Shown here: positions 48,346-63,690 of the stretch, piece after piece
Position numbering within the stretch: position 1 is the first letter of the stretch
How the letters are laid out: every line of letters begins with the position of its first letter
Origin: Ceratothoa steindachneri
Lineage: Eukaryota > Arthropoda > Malacostraca > Isopoda > Cymothoidae
Length of the DNA: 64,000 nucleotides
Direction: 5' to 3'
Assembly: GCA_963969495.1 (NCBI GenBank)
Contig: OZ018327.1
Coordinates: forward strand, 32,315,175-32,379,174
Program-made: the position numbers and the translations under genes
The notes under the pieces: generated by a model
Database searches by the model: none
The model's input: the letters and a program-made list of their open reading frames with translations, nothing else
Told to the model about the DNA's origin: nothing

Positions 48346-48586
48346 TCGAGCTTGATATCGTCAGTTCCTAATTTAAATCTATCTGAGGGTCAATTTTCTT
48401 TTAATCCTGTAATACGAAAGCAAATAAACAAAATAGTAAATTATCAGCCCTTCAATATGTTTAGGCCTAACCCCCCCCCCCCTGATTAGCCACAAGTAGG
48501 GGATTGGGGGAAAAAGAGGGGATCTTTCACGACCTGACCCTGGGAATGTTTTTAAGCACTTTTCTCATATTTTCTATGCAGTGTCA

Positions 48587-48616
48587 GTTGAAAAAGGGTG
48601 TGAGATACACCGAAAC
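48587..48616 (+). other. PLE-3 terminal hairpin, hammerhead-like
   Basis: GTTGAAAAAG, then a 5 bp stem GGTGT/ACACC with GAGAT loop, then GAAAC. Same layout as the PLE-1 and PLE-2 hairpins. Confidence 0.35.
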
Positions 48617-48689
48617 TGTTCTGAATTAAATTATCTTCGGAGAATGTGGTTTAATTCCTCATCTTTTCTTGCGATATTGAATTCATTTT

Positions 48690-48693
<4 letters not shown>

Positions 48694-48770
<77 letters not shown>
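48694..48770. repeat. (AT)n microsatellite
   Basis: AT run about 30 bp beyond the PLE-3 end. Confidence 0.97.
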
Positions 48771-49722
<952 letters not shown>

Positions 49723-50334
49723 TGCATCCCAAAGTGGTTTTTAACAATATTGGAACTGCCTTTGTCCGAACTTTTCTAAGCGTCATTTAGTAACTCGTGC
49801 CTTCGTTTTCATCCACAAAGGTTCTTTCATTCAAAGTGGTCCACAAGTTAGGTCTGTAAATTCATCCCACGTGTGAGTGCTGATATCTCCTTTTTGTTAC
49901 AGAACCCCAATTTATCATACCATTGGTGATTTTTTTAAATATCATTCCTAAATTCATATATATTAATAATCCTCTTTAATCTTTAATATCTCTATCACTC
50001 CCGCGTTTACTACCGATTTGTATCTTGTATTGTATGCAATCAAATATCACCTTGTTTTATTGTCTTGATAAACTAATTATCTTTAAACGTAATATTCTCT
50101 GTTAATTCTTAACTACAATTTATCTTTTGTATCTCTTTGTATTTGATTCATTCTTGTGAGGTTAACCTTACACCACGCCTCGCATTAGGCCTAAAGCAAT
50201 CAATCATTCATTTTTTTTCAAACATTTATTGCATGTAGGGAATTATGTTTTTTTATCTAGCTTTAGTAATATAATAACCAACACTACCATAAAACTAGAA
50301 ATTGATATTTATACGTAGTGTTGTTGTATTGATA
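49723..50334. other. Unassigned AT-rich stretch
   Basis: No gene recognised. Confidence 0.5.
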
Positions 50335-50885
50335 TATTAGGGATACCGGAAAGAAGTGTCTCATTTTTCGGACCAAACGTTAAAAAGGCAAACCAACTAA
50401 AGGTTACACTTTCCAAGGTGAAATCACGTACCAGAGAGTTAGTTGAACTTCTCATTTAGTTGATTCTAATCGTGTTTATGGTTGGCGCGCATCAATAATT
50501 CATGAAAAACAAAAAAAATAAAGTCATATTCGCCATTGTATGAATTTCGCAGAGGCAGCAATGCAACAATTGCAATGAAAAACATTTACGCTGTTGATCC
50601 AGATGGAGTAAGTCTTCTTAAATTCCAGAGATGGTTTTCTAAGTTTAGACAAGGCAATTTTAACCTTTCTGATTAGGATCGATCAGGAAGATCGCCTCTT
50701 CTGGATGACGAACTTTTGAAATCTGTATTTGAAGAAGATCCTCGTCAATCCATCAAAGAATTATCCCAAAGACTTATTACCCCTTGGTCCACTGTTGAGG
50801 AACATCTTTAAAAAAACTTGGAAAGGTGTATAGAGAGGTTATTTTGGTTTCCCATGAACTTTCGCCAAACAATAAAGCATTGCGT

Positions 50886-51295
50886 TTGTAGCAGCTGACA
50901 TCTTTGCAAGCTCCTACAAAGTTCGTAAAGAGGCAGTTGGCAATTTCCCGTCTGAGGAAATTATGCATCTAGCCCAGAAATCCATTTTTGTACGAATTTT
51001 GATACCAAGACGGTTACCTCAAAATTAAAGTACGACTCCTCCCAACCACCAACCAACCAAAAGCTTTGTACAACCCAATTCGAAATTAACCATTCAGAAT
51101 AGACTTTCCCATTCCTCGAGTTCAGAGAGCATTTAACGTTCTTTTATTTCATCGGCGCTCCAGTTAAGGCGAGTAAAAATTAACTCCCTCATCATCAGTG
51201 TATATAAAGGTCTAAAAATATTCAAAGTGTAATTCCTTCCTTTGAATTCCAGGTTTCCCTGATATTATAACTTCAAAAACGTCCTAGCTGTACTA

Positions 51296-51389
<94 letters not shown>

Positions 51390-51670
51390 TCATTAAAATA
51401 CACATCATATTCATTGGCCATAATATCCAATTAAATAACCGTATTATCAAATACAATAATTAATAATTAAGCCATATTCCATTATTTGTTAGTTCAATAA
51501 ATCTTGTTAAATTTATGCATCAGTAATTTTGAAACCTTCCCGGCTGAAATAGTTATCCTCTCTCACGTTTTCTCTTTCAACACATTTTTATCTTTAAATT
51601 CATATAGCAAGGTTTAATGGCTGCTATCTAGGCAAGTTTGTCATTAAACCAATCATCACATAAGCTGTAC
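50886..51670. other. Second insertion inside mariner 2, with (AT)n
   Basis: About 780 bp separates transposase pieces 1 and 2 and is not part of mariner. It contains (AT)n at 51298-51385. No coding domain, terminal repeat or target duplication was identified. Confidence 0.6.
51298..51385. repeat. (AT)n microsatellite
   Basis: AT run within the second insertion in mariner 2. Confidence 0.97.
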
Positions 51671-52111
51671 GTTCAACAATTTGCAATAAATAGTCTGCTT
51701 TTAAGGAAGGAAAAAAAACCGTTCCTCGATCAAATTGTTACTGGAGATGAAAATTGGATTGTCTTAAATACCAATAAACTAAAGAAACAATGGTTTTCCA
51801 AGAATGAAACCCCAGTGCCTATACCAAAAGCAGGAATACACCAAAAGAAGGTAATGTTGTGTGTTTGTTGGACAAATAAAGGTGTAGTTTATTTTGAGTT
51901 AGTGCACTGGTTCCCAACCTTTTTAGTAGGTGATCTCAATCATGCTCCTCGAGCCATAACCGCGACCCCACTGGTTGTATGCCAGAGACAAAATGAACTT
52001 GACTAAATTTAATTCGCTTTTCATTAAACATTTTCATCAGAAAAATTTGTGCCACATTCCAAAAAAGCAAACTAAAGATAAAAACTGTTTCTTATCAACT
52101 GGTAACTGATT

Positions 52112-53645
52112 TTAATGTTCAGGTTGCAACCAATTTCTGTCCTTTGTTTTAATTGCAGCTAGGGATGCAAACCTTGATTCACACAAATGGGTTGTAGCAA
52201 ACGGCAACACCACTTTCTCAGCCTCCTTTCCAAGGACTGGTTTTCCCTTCTTCACAGCAGTCCAGAACATGCCTTGTGATTGTTGGGGAAAGTTGAAGCG
52301 GACAGTTTCATCGTGATGTACTTCGATGAGCTCCTCTTGCAGGTTTTGAATGGAAAATTCTTGCTTTGAAAGGTCTTCGGCGTCAACATCGAAGGGTCTG
52401 CGCACCCATGAGTACTTGCCATGCAACCCTTCATCCGAAATATACTTCTCAAACTCCTCACTCAGCTTTTCAAGGTGTTCAATAATGGTACTGTGTACGT
52501 CCAGAAGTGAGACGTCTTCTTCATCTTCCAGAAAAAAGGTTCAAGAGTGGAAAGGACGCAGTCTCCCCTCTCTCAATCTTTCCCATCCACAACTTCAGCT
52601 TTGACTTGAATGTTTTGAGCTTTTCTGAAACAGAAAGATTAGTTTCATCTTTTCCTTGCATGGATTTATTCAGCAAGTTCAACTCTGAATATATATCTCA
52701 AATATATTTTCTGCACGCAATTCAAACCTCTCTGGAGCAATTTTCCTCGGGATAACCACCTGACAGAAAACTAGTAAAGTAGGTGTTCATATTCCGACCC
52801 CATAACTGAGCACATCTGACTGAACAGCCTTGAATGCAGAGCAAATGATTTAATAAAATTCACTATTTTAATCACTTCTTCCATCACAGAGTTAAGCTTA
52901 AGTGATAATTTCCTGGAAGCAAGGTTTGCCCGGTGGACCAAACAATGGGTCACTATTACAGCAAGGCTCACTTGCTTTACCCTAGCGGTGAAGCATTAAC
53001 GTGCCAATAACATCACATGTGCTCCATCCGTGCGCACACTGAAGCATTTTTCCCAACTTAGCCCTTGTTATTTGATAAAGATGTCAACCAACTTGAAAAG
53101 ATCTTCATCTGTTATTGTTGTCTCCAGTGGGGCACATAACAGGAAATTATCTTCCATGTCACTCTTTCCTTGGTACCGCACATACGTCAATAGATGTGTG
53201 TCATCACTGCTGTCAGTTGACTCATCCAACCTCAAGTTAAATTTTCCCCTTTACTTGATAGCAGCCACTACCTGTTCTTTGATGTCTTCTGACATATCTT
53301 GATCCGTCGGTGTGTGACTGTTTTCACTTAGCAATTCTTTTTGCAACCAGATAAGATGCAATTGTTGCTTGTCTAACATAATACACTCTTGTGCTCACAG
53401 GAGTATCTAACCGTTGACGCTTCAGTTGTTCTTCCCTCTTGAAATACTGGCGGTCATTTCCTGCCAGCGTTGGGTGTTTTTCCTATAGATGCCGTTTGAG
53501 CTTGTTTTCTTTAAGCGACTCATAGCTGAGCACTTCATTACGTATAACAAACGGAGGTTTTTTGATGCCATGACTGATGAGAAACGTAAACCTAATGTCA
53601 AGAAATTCTTCTTGGTACACCCGCTTTCTGAACATCACTAAAGAA
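52112..53645 (-). pseudogene. hAT transposase (ZBED5/SCAND3-like)
   Basis: The reverse strand reads in order: a BED-type zinc-finger region (53640-53430) with IRFTFLISHGIKKPPFVIRN, SLKENKLKRHL, a stop, then EKHPTLAGNDRQYFKREEQL and KRQRLDTP; the two cysteines that should precede are replaced (PPFVIR where family members have PxCxxC). The catalytic-core block IVTHCLVHRANLASRKLS and SVMEEVIKIVNFIKS (52960-52850) then HSRLFSQMCSVMGSEYEHLL. Last, a C-terminal dimerisation part (52426-52112) with ELIEVHHDETVRFNFPQQ, GKEAEKVVLPFATTHLCESR and FASLAAIKTKDRNWLQ. Frameshifts and stops separate these. Family members include domesticated host genes, but the terminal repeats and target duplication here show an ordinary transposon. 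Confidence 0.85.
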
Positions 53646-53707
53646 TCTGAAAAGAAAATTATACTGGGCTTAATAATAAATCAAACATAAGATATAATTT
53701 GGTACCA

Positions 53708-54020
53708 TCCACCAGGAGGGGAAAGAGGAAAAGAGCAAAGGAAAGAGGAGGGAAGTTGGCTAATTAAAGAGGAGAAAAGGAGGGGACAAGGAGAGAAGGG
53801 TCAGGAGCAAAAAGAGAAAAGGATAAGTGAACAAAGAAAGAGGAGGAGGAGGAAGAAGAGTAAAGAGGAAGAAAGGGAGCAAGGAAAAAAAACAGGGGAA
53901 GAAGAAGTAGGGCTATAGAGGAGAAAGAGGAAAGAGCATGGAAAGATGGGAAGGGAGTCGGGACAAAGAGAAAGGAAGGGCAAGAGTGAAGAGGTTGACG
54001 GCAAGGAAAAGAAGGGAGAA
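53708..54020. repeat. Polypurine tract within the hAT element
   Basis: About 310 bp almost purely A and G on the + strand, made of irregular GGAAAGAGGA-like motifs. The reverse-strand open frames through it are compositional artefacts. Confidence 0.9.
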
Positions 54021-54959
54021 GACCAAACCAGTACGACACTTAGGGACTCCAATAATAAACATACATTAAAATTTTCTATACATAAATATATACACGAGTA
54101 GATTTATGAAGCCAGCAAAGTTGCTTATAAATGTCTTGAGACAGTATTGGTGGTTAGGACATTTGCGTTAAAATTATAATACCCAAGAAAACCTCTTGAT
54201 GCATAATCAGCAGTTATATACTCTATAATTATGGCAACATAGAAATATAGCATATGCTGAAATCATAATAGGGAATTCATATTTTTTGATGTTGTGAGAC
54301 TTGTGAGTGCTTGGCGACCCCATTAGGGATCGCAACCTCAAGGTTGAGAAAGTTGGAAGTTAGTGGAACAAGGAAAAAACTGTTACTGTAGAGCTTTAAT
54401 GTCAGCAAATCGATCGTCTCAATGCAACATCGAGTAGAAAATGTTCTGCTCTAGTGAACAGAAAAGGAGTCATTCTGCAACACGATAACCCAAGACCACA
54501 TTCTGCGAAGTTCTTCCACATCTTCCATACTTGCCAGACCTGGCTCCATCAGGCTTGCATTTACTCAGATCTTTAGAGCAGTTCATCATTGGAAAAAGAC
54601 TCTCAAGTAAATTTGAAGTTGAAACAGCATTTAATTCCTTGATTGCTTTTAAAGACCAATGTTTTTTGGTTTTGTTTTTTTACAGAGGAATAAAATATCT
54701 CCCTACAAAATGGAGAAAGGTTATATCTAACGATGGTGAACATTTTATTGAGCAATAAATATGTACCAATAGTGTTTTTTATTATAATTATTTTCCCTAA
54801 TCAAAAACGATATTACTTTCTGGTATCACTAATAAATAGATATATGTATAATTAATACATAATTAAATACCCTGGGATAAAATTGAATCCTCTCAGTGGC
54901 GTACATATCAATATTTCATTATATTTTGGGAGCAACTGAATTAAATACATATTTCGATC

Positions 54960-56380
54960 ACTTGGTTACAAGGTAACTTCCATGCAGAACGCCCTCTCAT
55001 CTGCCCTTACCCATAACCTACGATCTCTAAGATTGAAAATAACATAGTGAAGTGCTGTCCACGATAGAAAGCTTCGCAGGTAGCATTTTCCAGCCGAAGA
55101 AGAGCATCCGACGTGGAATGAAACTTCTGAAAACCACACTATTCAGGAGACAGGTGGCCTAAGCTGTCCAATAAATAAACTAGCCTAACGTTAACCAATA
55201 TCTCCATCAATTTACCCACTTGGAAGTTAGATAAATTGGGGGGAAACCAGCCAGGGTGCAGTGAGCTCTCCCCAGCTTGCGAAAAGCATGCAAGGTAACC
55301 ATTCGACAGGGATTTGAGAGGATAAATTCCTTCTAGATCTTGTTAAACAAAGCTACCAAAAAGACAATGCTTCGCTCACATAGGATTTCGAAGCATGACG
55401 TACAGGATATCGTCGGGACCAGCGGCGGTATCATTACACGAAGCGTGAACGAAGCGCAGCTCATTTACCATACATAGGTGGCTAAAAGGTTTCCATCTTC
55501 TGAAGGTAAACTCCAGACGGCGGTCTTCAGCGAGTCCAAGATGTGATTTAAATGCTGGTATAGCAGCATCCTGAGTAAATAACGCCGGGAAGACGGTCGT
55601 GAACGAATCGGCACTAATTGGCGAGTCCGAAATTGCGATCCCGTCCTGCTAGACCCGAAGGGGAGCTGAGAGAACTTACTCCTAATCTTTTGGGCTCGCT
55701 GCAAGAGTTGTCTTACCGTTGTGGCGGCGGTTATGCCCAAGACGAGCAGCGTATGTTCTTCACATCATAACGGAACGCGGCCCTCATTCGACGAAATTCA
55801 TCCACGGTAAAATCGTTCGTGCGACACTTGTAACGCGTGTACTCAATGATTCTATTTGAGCCCAGACAGTCTCACACTCAACCGACCATTAAGGAAGAGG
55901 ATGGCGTATAAAACAGCCAGACGTTCTAGGAATGGCATTCAGGCCCTCGGTGATGAGGGTGTCTGAGAAATATTCAACGGCCAAATCAACCTCCCTAAAC
56001 TCTTCGAATGTGATGGAGAAAACAGTTATTTACTGAAATGCGGGCGACCTATACCCTTTAATCAACACTACTATGAAGATCATCAACCAAATCCCACCCT
56101 AAATCAGAATGGGCATCTGGGGTAGATTGAGGCAAACAATAAAGAAGGTCTTAGACAAGGATACGTGAAATGTTCTACATTTAAGACAAGGATCTACGAC
56201 TTGTCGATAAGATCCGCGAATTGCAAGACCTAGCTCTTAGCTAATGAAGACCGAATCTCGTGCACTTTGGCATATCGAGACGGTGGTCAGAGCCTGTTTG
56301 AGTCAGCGATCCAAGATAGACAACTGAACTGCCACAAGAGATCGAAAAGTAGTCAGGCGCAAACCGAGGATGACGCGTGT
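54960..56380 (-). pseudogene. Jockey-type LINE fragment (element F): endonuclease end and RT start
   Basis: On the reverse strand: STPDAHSDLGWDLVDDLHSS at about 56130-56070 is the last endonuclease block (GWDxVDDLHSSD); FTVDEFRRMRAAFRYDVK lies at about 55815-55765; NELRFVHASCNDTAAGPDDI and LYVMLRNPM at 55470-55385 are the start of the RT; then GKLMEILVNVRLVYLLDS and CGFQKFHSTSDALLRLENAT at about 55230-55090. Catalytic motifs A and C are absent because the 3' part is missing. The same blocks appear in element E at 16100-18840, so both belong to one family. Frames change often. Confidence 0.7.
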
Positions 56381-56533
56381 TTTTAAACTCACCTAATCTG
56401 TTGTGGGTTTAACCCTTAAGATTAAATAATGTTCTCAATTAGTCCTTCAGCTAGTTATGAATTTGATGTTAATAAATTTTATGTAGTTATAAATAAATAT
56501 AAATAAATAAATATTTATATTTATTTATATATA
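56381..56533. other. Short AT-rich spacer
   Basis: TAAATA-rich sequence with nothing recognised. Confidence 0.5.
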
Positions 56534-56534
56534 A

Positions 56535-60345
<3,811 letters not shown>

Positions 60346-61220
60346 CATATATATTTCTAAACTGGTTAGGAATCAAAAGGGGAAGCCGTGAATTCAAAAA
60401 TAAATACAAATTTGGCGACAGAGTAATAAAACGAACATTTCTCGTCTGGAAATGGAATTAAGCCGAGACAGCTGGTGGCGACTCAGCTATGATAAAATTT
60501 ATATCAAGAAAGCGTGAATTTGTAGGGGTCTTGGACCAATGACCTTCGGGAAAATGGGATAAGCAAAGTCCTGCCCAGTAGGCGGATCATGCTTGACCCG
60601 GTGACGAAGAGACCATGCCTCCTATACTATTTATAGAAGGAAAATAGAGAATTCGAGAGGAGATTCATTTACTCTTGGGTAGACATTTAAGTCAGATAAA
60701 CGATCGAATGTAAGAACTAATTACGGTTAGTTTAGCGTAGCGAAGCCCTCGTTGTAATCCATCTAAGTCTTGTTTCGGTAACACTCACTTTCCTGACCGG
60801 TAGTGAAATTTTCCGACTGTAAACGCGAGCCTCACTTTTGTCTTGCTTGTTTTTTAATTAAACATTTATTTTTTTACGTGATGCCTCTTGGTCCTTTCTC
60901 GATCACAAGCCTTCAGGGAGCCCAGCCGGTATATTATTTGAGTATATTTTGTAGTTAGATACGAGATTAACGCCACCCTTCACCTCACTCGTGAGACTTG
61001 AGGGACCTCTCCAAAATATCTGCGTCATTTTTAACCTTTCAAACTGGTAACGTCCTTCCTCTCCTGGGGTTCCTCATTTCGCACATAAGGCAGGTTACCT
61101 CCTTCTGCCATAAAGTGGGTGATCATAAGTCCTACAAAGAGTTGACTGGTCCTTCCTATAAAGTGGTAACCGGAGGCCTCCCATAACGGGTGACTATATA
61201 TATCCTTCCTCAAAGAGATT
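60346..61220. other. Unassigned stretch
   Basis: TTTGGCGACAGAG at about 60411 recalls the start of Gypsy-type internal regions after an LTR, but no LTR pair or coding part supports this. Nothing else recognised. Confidence 0.35.
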
Positions 61221-62895
61221 CCTTAGACCTCCTCAAGGGATAGTAGGTTTTTTGAGCACGTTTAGTTTTGTTTCTTTTAATGATTTCGACCAGTTGCATT
61301 TCTTTTTTTTTTTTTTGAATCCTCAAATTCAACTGGCCTTCCCAAATCCTTCTCTTTAAATCTAATTCACCCTTACTCCCGCATCGTTAACAAACATGCT
61401 CTTTTCGAATTATACCATGTATTGTACAAAAATCAATTACAGTTTCGAAGCGACCATAATATTCATACGAGGATAGAAGTACAGTTATTTCACAAACATG
61501 AAAAAGATCAATCATTTTGAACAAAAGACTATGCAAAGGCGAGTCTCTAGAATAGCGATCTGGTTTTGTTCGTTTCCACGGGAAAACAGCACATAGAAAC
61601 TAACAACTTAATAAAAACAAAATACCCCCCCCCAAAAAATAAAAAAAAAAATAAATAATAAATAAAATAAAAATAAAATAAAATAAATAAATAAAATAAA
61701 AATTAACATAACCTAAAACAAACAAAAGAACTAACCTGCCTACACTTCCACTTAAACCCATTATTTTGGTGGTTCAGAACAAGATATCAATGACAAGATG
61801 GCTGCCAATCGATTTTTCTCGACATTAGAAATAAACATATTTTATTAACAAAGCGCCTTCGATTACGTAGGAGTTGTGCATCTGTAGAATTACCAATTGG
61901 AGGAAATGTATTTACATTTTTTAGATGGCATCAATCAGGATGTGGAGATACAAGTGAGAGTTCCTCAATTACGACCAGATAAATTGAGGGCAATCATATT
62001 TCAAAAAAGGAATCAGCTGAAGAAACATTTGGACAATTAGCACTCGCATCTCTTATCCAAACCGCGGGAATACTTAGAGAATCTGGAAAGAGGGGTGAAA
62101 AGGCAGAGACTAGACAATGGCATTTAATGAACGTTCAGCACTAAAAACTAACCTTGAATTCGCCTGGTTGATTGCCCGAAACTAGAAGCCACATACTATT
62201 GGCGAAAACTTGGTCAAACATGGAGTTGTGAGAATGGCAAAAATCATGTGTGTGCAGAAAACAGCCATGCAAAATTTTGAGAGAATTTCCATAATAGCAG
62301 AAAATGTGAGGACAAGTAATTTCTTCAATAAAAGAGAAAAGAGTGCTATTTAACTTGAGAATACAGATGTTAATAGCATTTCTTAGCTGATGGTATATGG
62401 TCAAAAGAGGGATTCCAATGCAATTGAAGAAATGTTATGAGTTAAAATCTTGTGGAATTTATGCATTAAGCAAGATTGATGCACACTTGAATAAACCAAG
62501 TATTGATTTGGAATGGGGCAAGTGCATATATAGGGCACACATGTATTCACCTGAAGGATGTACATGTCGATACCCTACACAACGGAACCCAATGATTGGG
62601 AGAGAAACTGAGTCTGGAATGTCGAGGTAAAGGCTCGATTTTCTCACTGTAATAAAGTGGTAGTTTTCGTATCTGGGTTTAGGTCACACAGGCGCCAGAG
62701 AATAAATATTGGGAAATTGAGAATGTCTAGAGGTAATAAAAGGGGGTGTGATAAAAGCATTTCACCATTCTGTAACAAAGATAGTCAGAAATTAAACAAA
62801 TGTATGCTTCATAATAAAGCTCCGCCTTCTAGAAATATTGCCAAATAACGAGGTATGGCAGCTTAGCTGTTATACAATCAAAATTAAATAAAGGA
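61221..62895. other. Unassigned stretch with A-rich low complexity
   Basis: (AAATA)-rich sequence at 61630-61705. Open frames at 62397-62630 and 62657-62848 show no known domain. Confidence 0.45.
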
Positions 62896-63015
62896 TTAAT
62901 TTAAGCCAATCAGGAGGCGAGCTAAGGGAATGAGCAGCCAATCACGTGTGCCAACGTCATTTGTAGGCGGGGCGTGAGGCTGACTCGATGGACGTTGCTC
63001 CCCCTTTATAAATGA
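62896..63015 (+). promoter_or_regulatory. RNA polymerase II promoter-like block
   Basis: In 110 bp: CCAAT at 62906-62910, CCAAT at 62938-62942 overlapping an E-box CACGTG at 62943-62948, a CGTCA half-site at 62955-62959, a GC-rich GGCGGGGCGTG at about 62966-62976, and TATAAA at 63007-63012. Spacing and order are those of an animal core promoter, giving an expected start near 63035-63045. No recognisable coding sequence follows before the CR1 copy, so it may drive a non-coding RNA, a gene beyond the window, or be part of a solo LTR. Confidence 0.5.
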
Positions 63016-63690
63016 GTGCAGAGAGATTTAAAGGAGAGTCATTCATTATTACTATTTTAATTTGTTACGCGTTCATTAATTCAATAAGTCGATCATTATA
63101 ATCATCCGGTCGCTCTACCTTATTCCCGCATTACTTTGTTGTAAAATCGAATCGTGAAATTGTACTCAGAGTATTTCCTATTTCAGCGCAAGGTAAAATA
63201 AATAGACGGAGACTTGGTTTACCTCTATAAACAAATTCTTTTATTCATCCCCGCTGGTACCCTCTTCTCGGATCAATTACAAGGCTACCTAAAGGGATAT
63301 TTTCGTTGCGCATCCAAATAACTTGTTACCATTGCCGGTGGCAAACGTTATCCCTATCCTACCAAGCTCACCCTTTTGAGTGGCAACCAAACCCTCTATT
63401 GGTACGAAGGATTACTACTCAAGAGGCAAGCCCCCAACCTACAGGGGTGGCAACATTACCATAACAGAAAGCACTAAATAACAGCCCCCCCCCAATAAAT
63501 AGCTAGCTATTGATAGCGCTGACGCCACGGAAGATCAGGCCAGGCGTTTTAGCCAGAACACACACAAAAACTAGAGGTTTCCCCACTATGCTACATAGCC
63601 AGGCATTCTTTGTAAGCAGTTAGAAGTACGAGCTGTCATGAATGCTGCGAAGGGGCATACACTAACACGCGACTGTTTCGTGAATTATGT
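63016..63690. other. Unassigned stretch downstream of promoter-like block
   Basis: CGCAAGGTAAAAT at about 63187 could be a splice donor. No coding domain recognised. Confidence 0.4.

Larger units (their letters stand above)
47706..48662 (+). mobile_element. PLE-3, 5' truncated copy with GIY-YIG domain
   Basis: Begins in the last part of the RT domain (KLDVYRKPTHSNAYIHYF, 47705-47758, the thumb block typical of Penelope-like RTs), includes the endonuclease, and ends at TTTAATTCCTCAT (48662) near another (AT)n. Both ends of the head-to-head pair carry the same terminal sequence in opposite orientation, the common arrangement of Penelope-like insertions. Confidence 0.88.
51905..54357 (-). mobile_element. 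hAT element inserted in mariner 2
   Basis: The left end reads CACTGGTTCCCAACCTTTTT. The right end, on the opposite strand, reads CAACTTTCTCAACC then TTGAGGTTGCGATCCCTAAT and GGGGTCGC, typical of ZBED/Charlie-type hAT ends. The 8 bp AGTTAGTG is present on both sides (51897-51904 and 54358-54365), the size expected for hAT. Removing the element and one duplication rejoins the mariner reading frame exactly. The coding part is on the reverse strand, and a 300 bp purine-rich tract lies before it. Confidence 0.92.
50530..54758 (+). pseudogene. Mariner 2 transposase in three pieces
   Basis: Piece 1 (about 50530-50885): FQRWFSKFRQGNFNLSD, DRSGRSPLLDDELLKSVFEE and DPRQSIKELSQRL, the mariner DNA-binding region, with in-frame stops. 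Piece 2 (about 51670-51904): FLDQIVTGDENWIVLNTNKL with the first catalytic Asp, then KKQWFSKNETPVPIPKAGIH and VMLCVCWTNKGVVYFELV. Piece 3 (54366-54758) resumes immediately after the hAT element in the same frame (EQGKN), then after a frame change GVILQHDNPRPHSAK (second Asp) and PDLAPSGLHLLRS, where Gly replaces the expected third catalytic Asp. It ends IEQ, stop at 54756-54758. Confidence 0.88.
50337..54832 (+). mobile_element. Mariner element 2, interrupted by two insertions
   Basis: The ends match as inverted repeats: TTAGGGATACCGGAAAGAAG at 50337 and TTAGTGATACCAGAAAGTAA on the opposite strand ending at 54832. Each is flanked by TA (50335-50336 and 54833-54834), the mariner target duplication. 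Without the hAT insertion (51905-54357 plus its 8 bp duplication) and about 0.75-0.8 kb of other sequence (about 50885-51670), roughly 1.27 kb remains, the size of one complete mariner. Confidence 0.9.

Noticed and set aside
52112..53645. Domesticated ZBED-type host gene
   Set aside because: Stops and frameshifts, lost zinc-finger cysteines, and flanking terminal repeats with an 8 bp target duplication show an ordinary dead transposon.
53764..54052. Ser/Leu/Phe-rich reverse-strand open frames
   Set aside because: Composition effect of the polypurine tract in the hAT element.
60400..60980. Gypsy LTR retrotransposon boundary
   Set aside because: Only a TTTGGCGAC-like motif; no LTR pair, primer site or gag/pol coding found.
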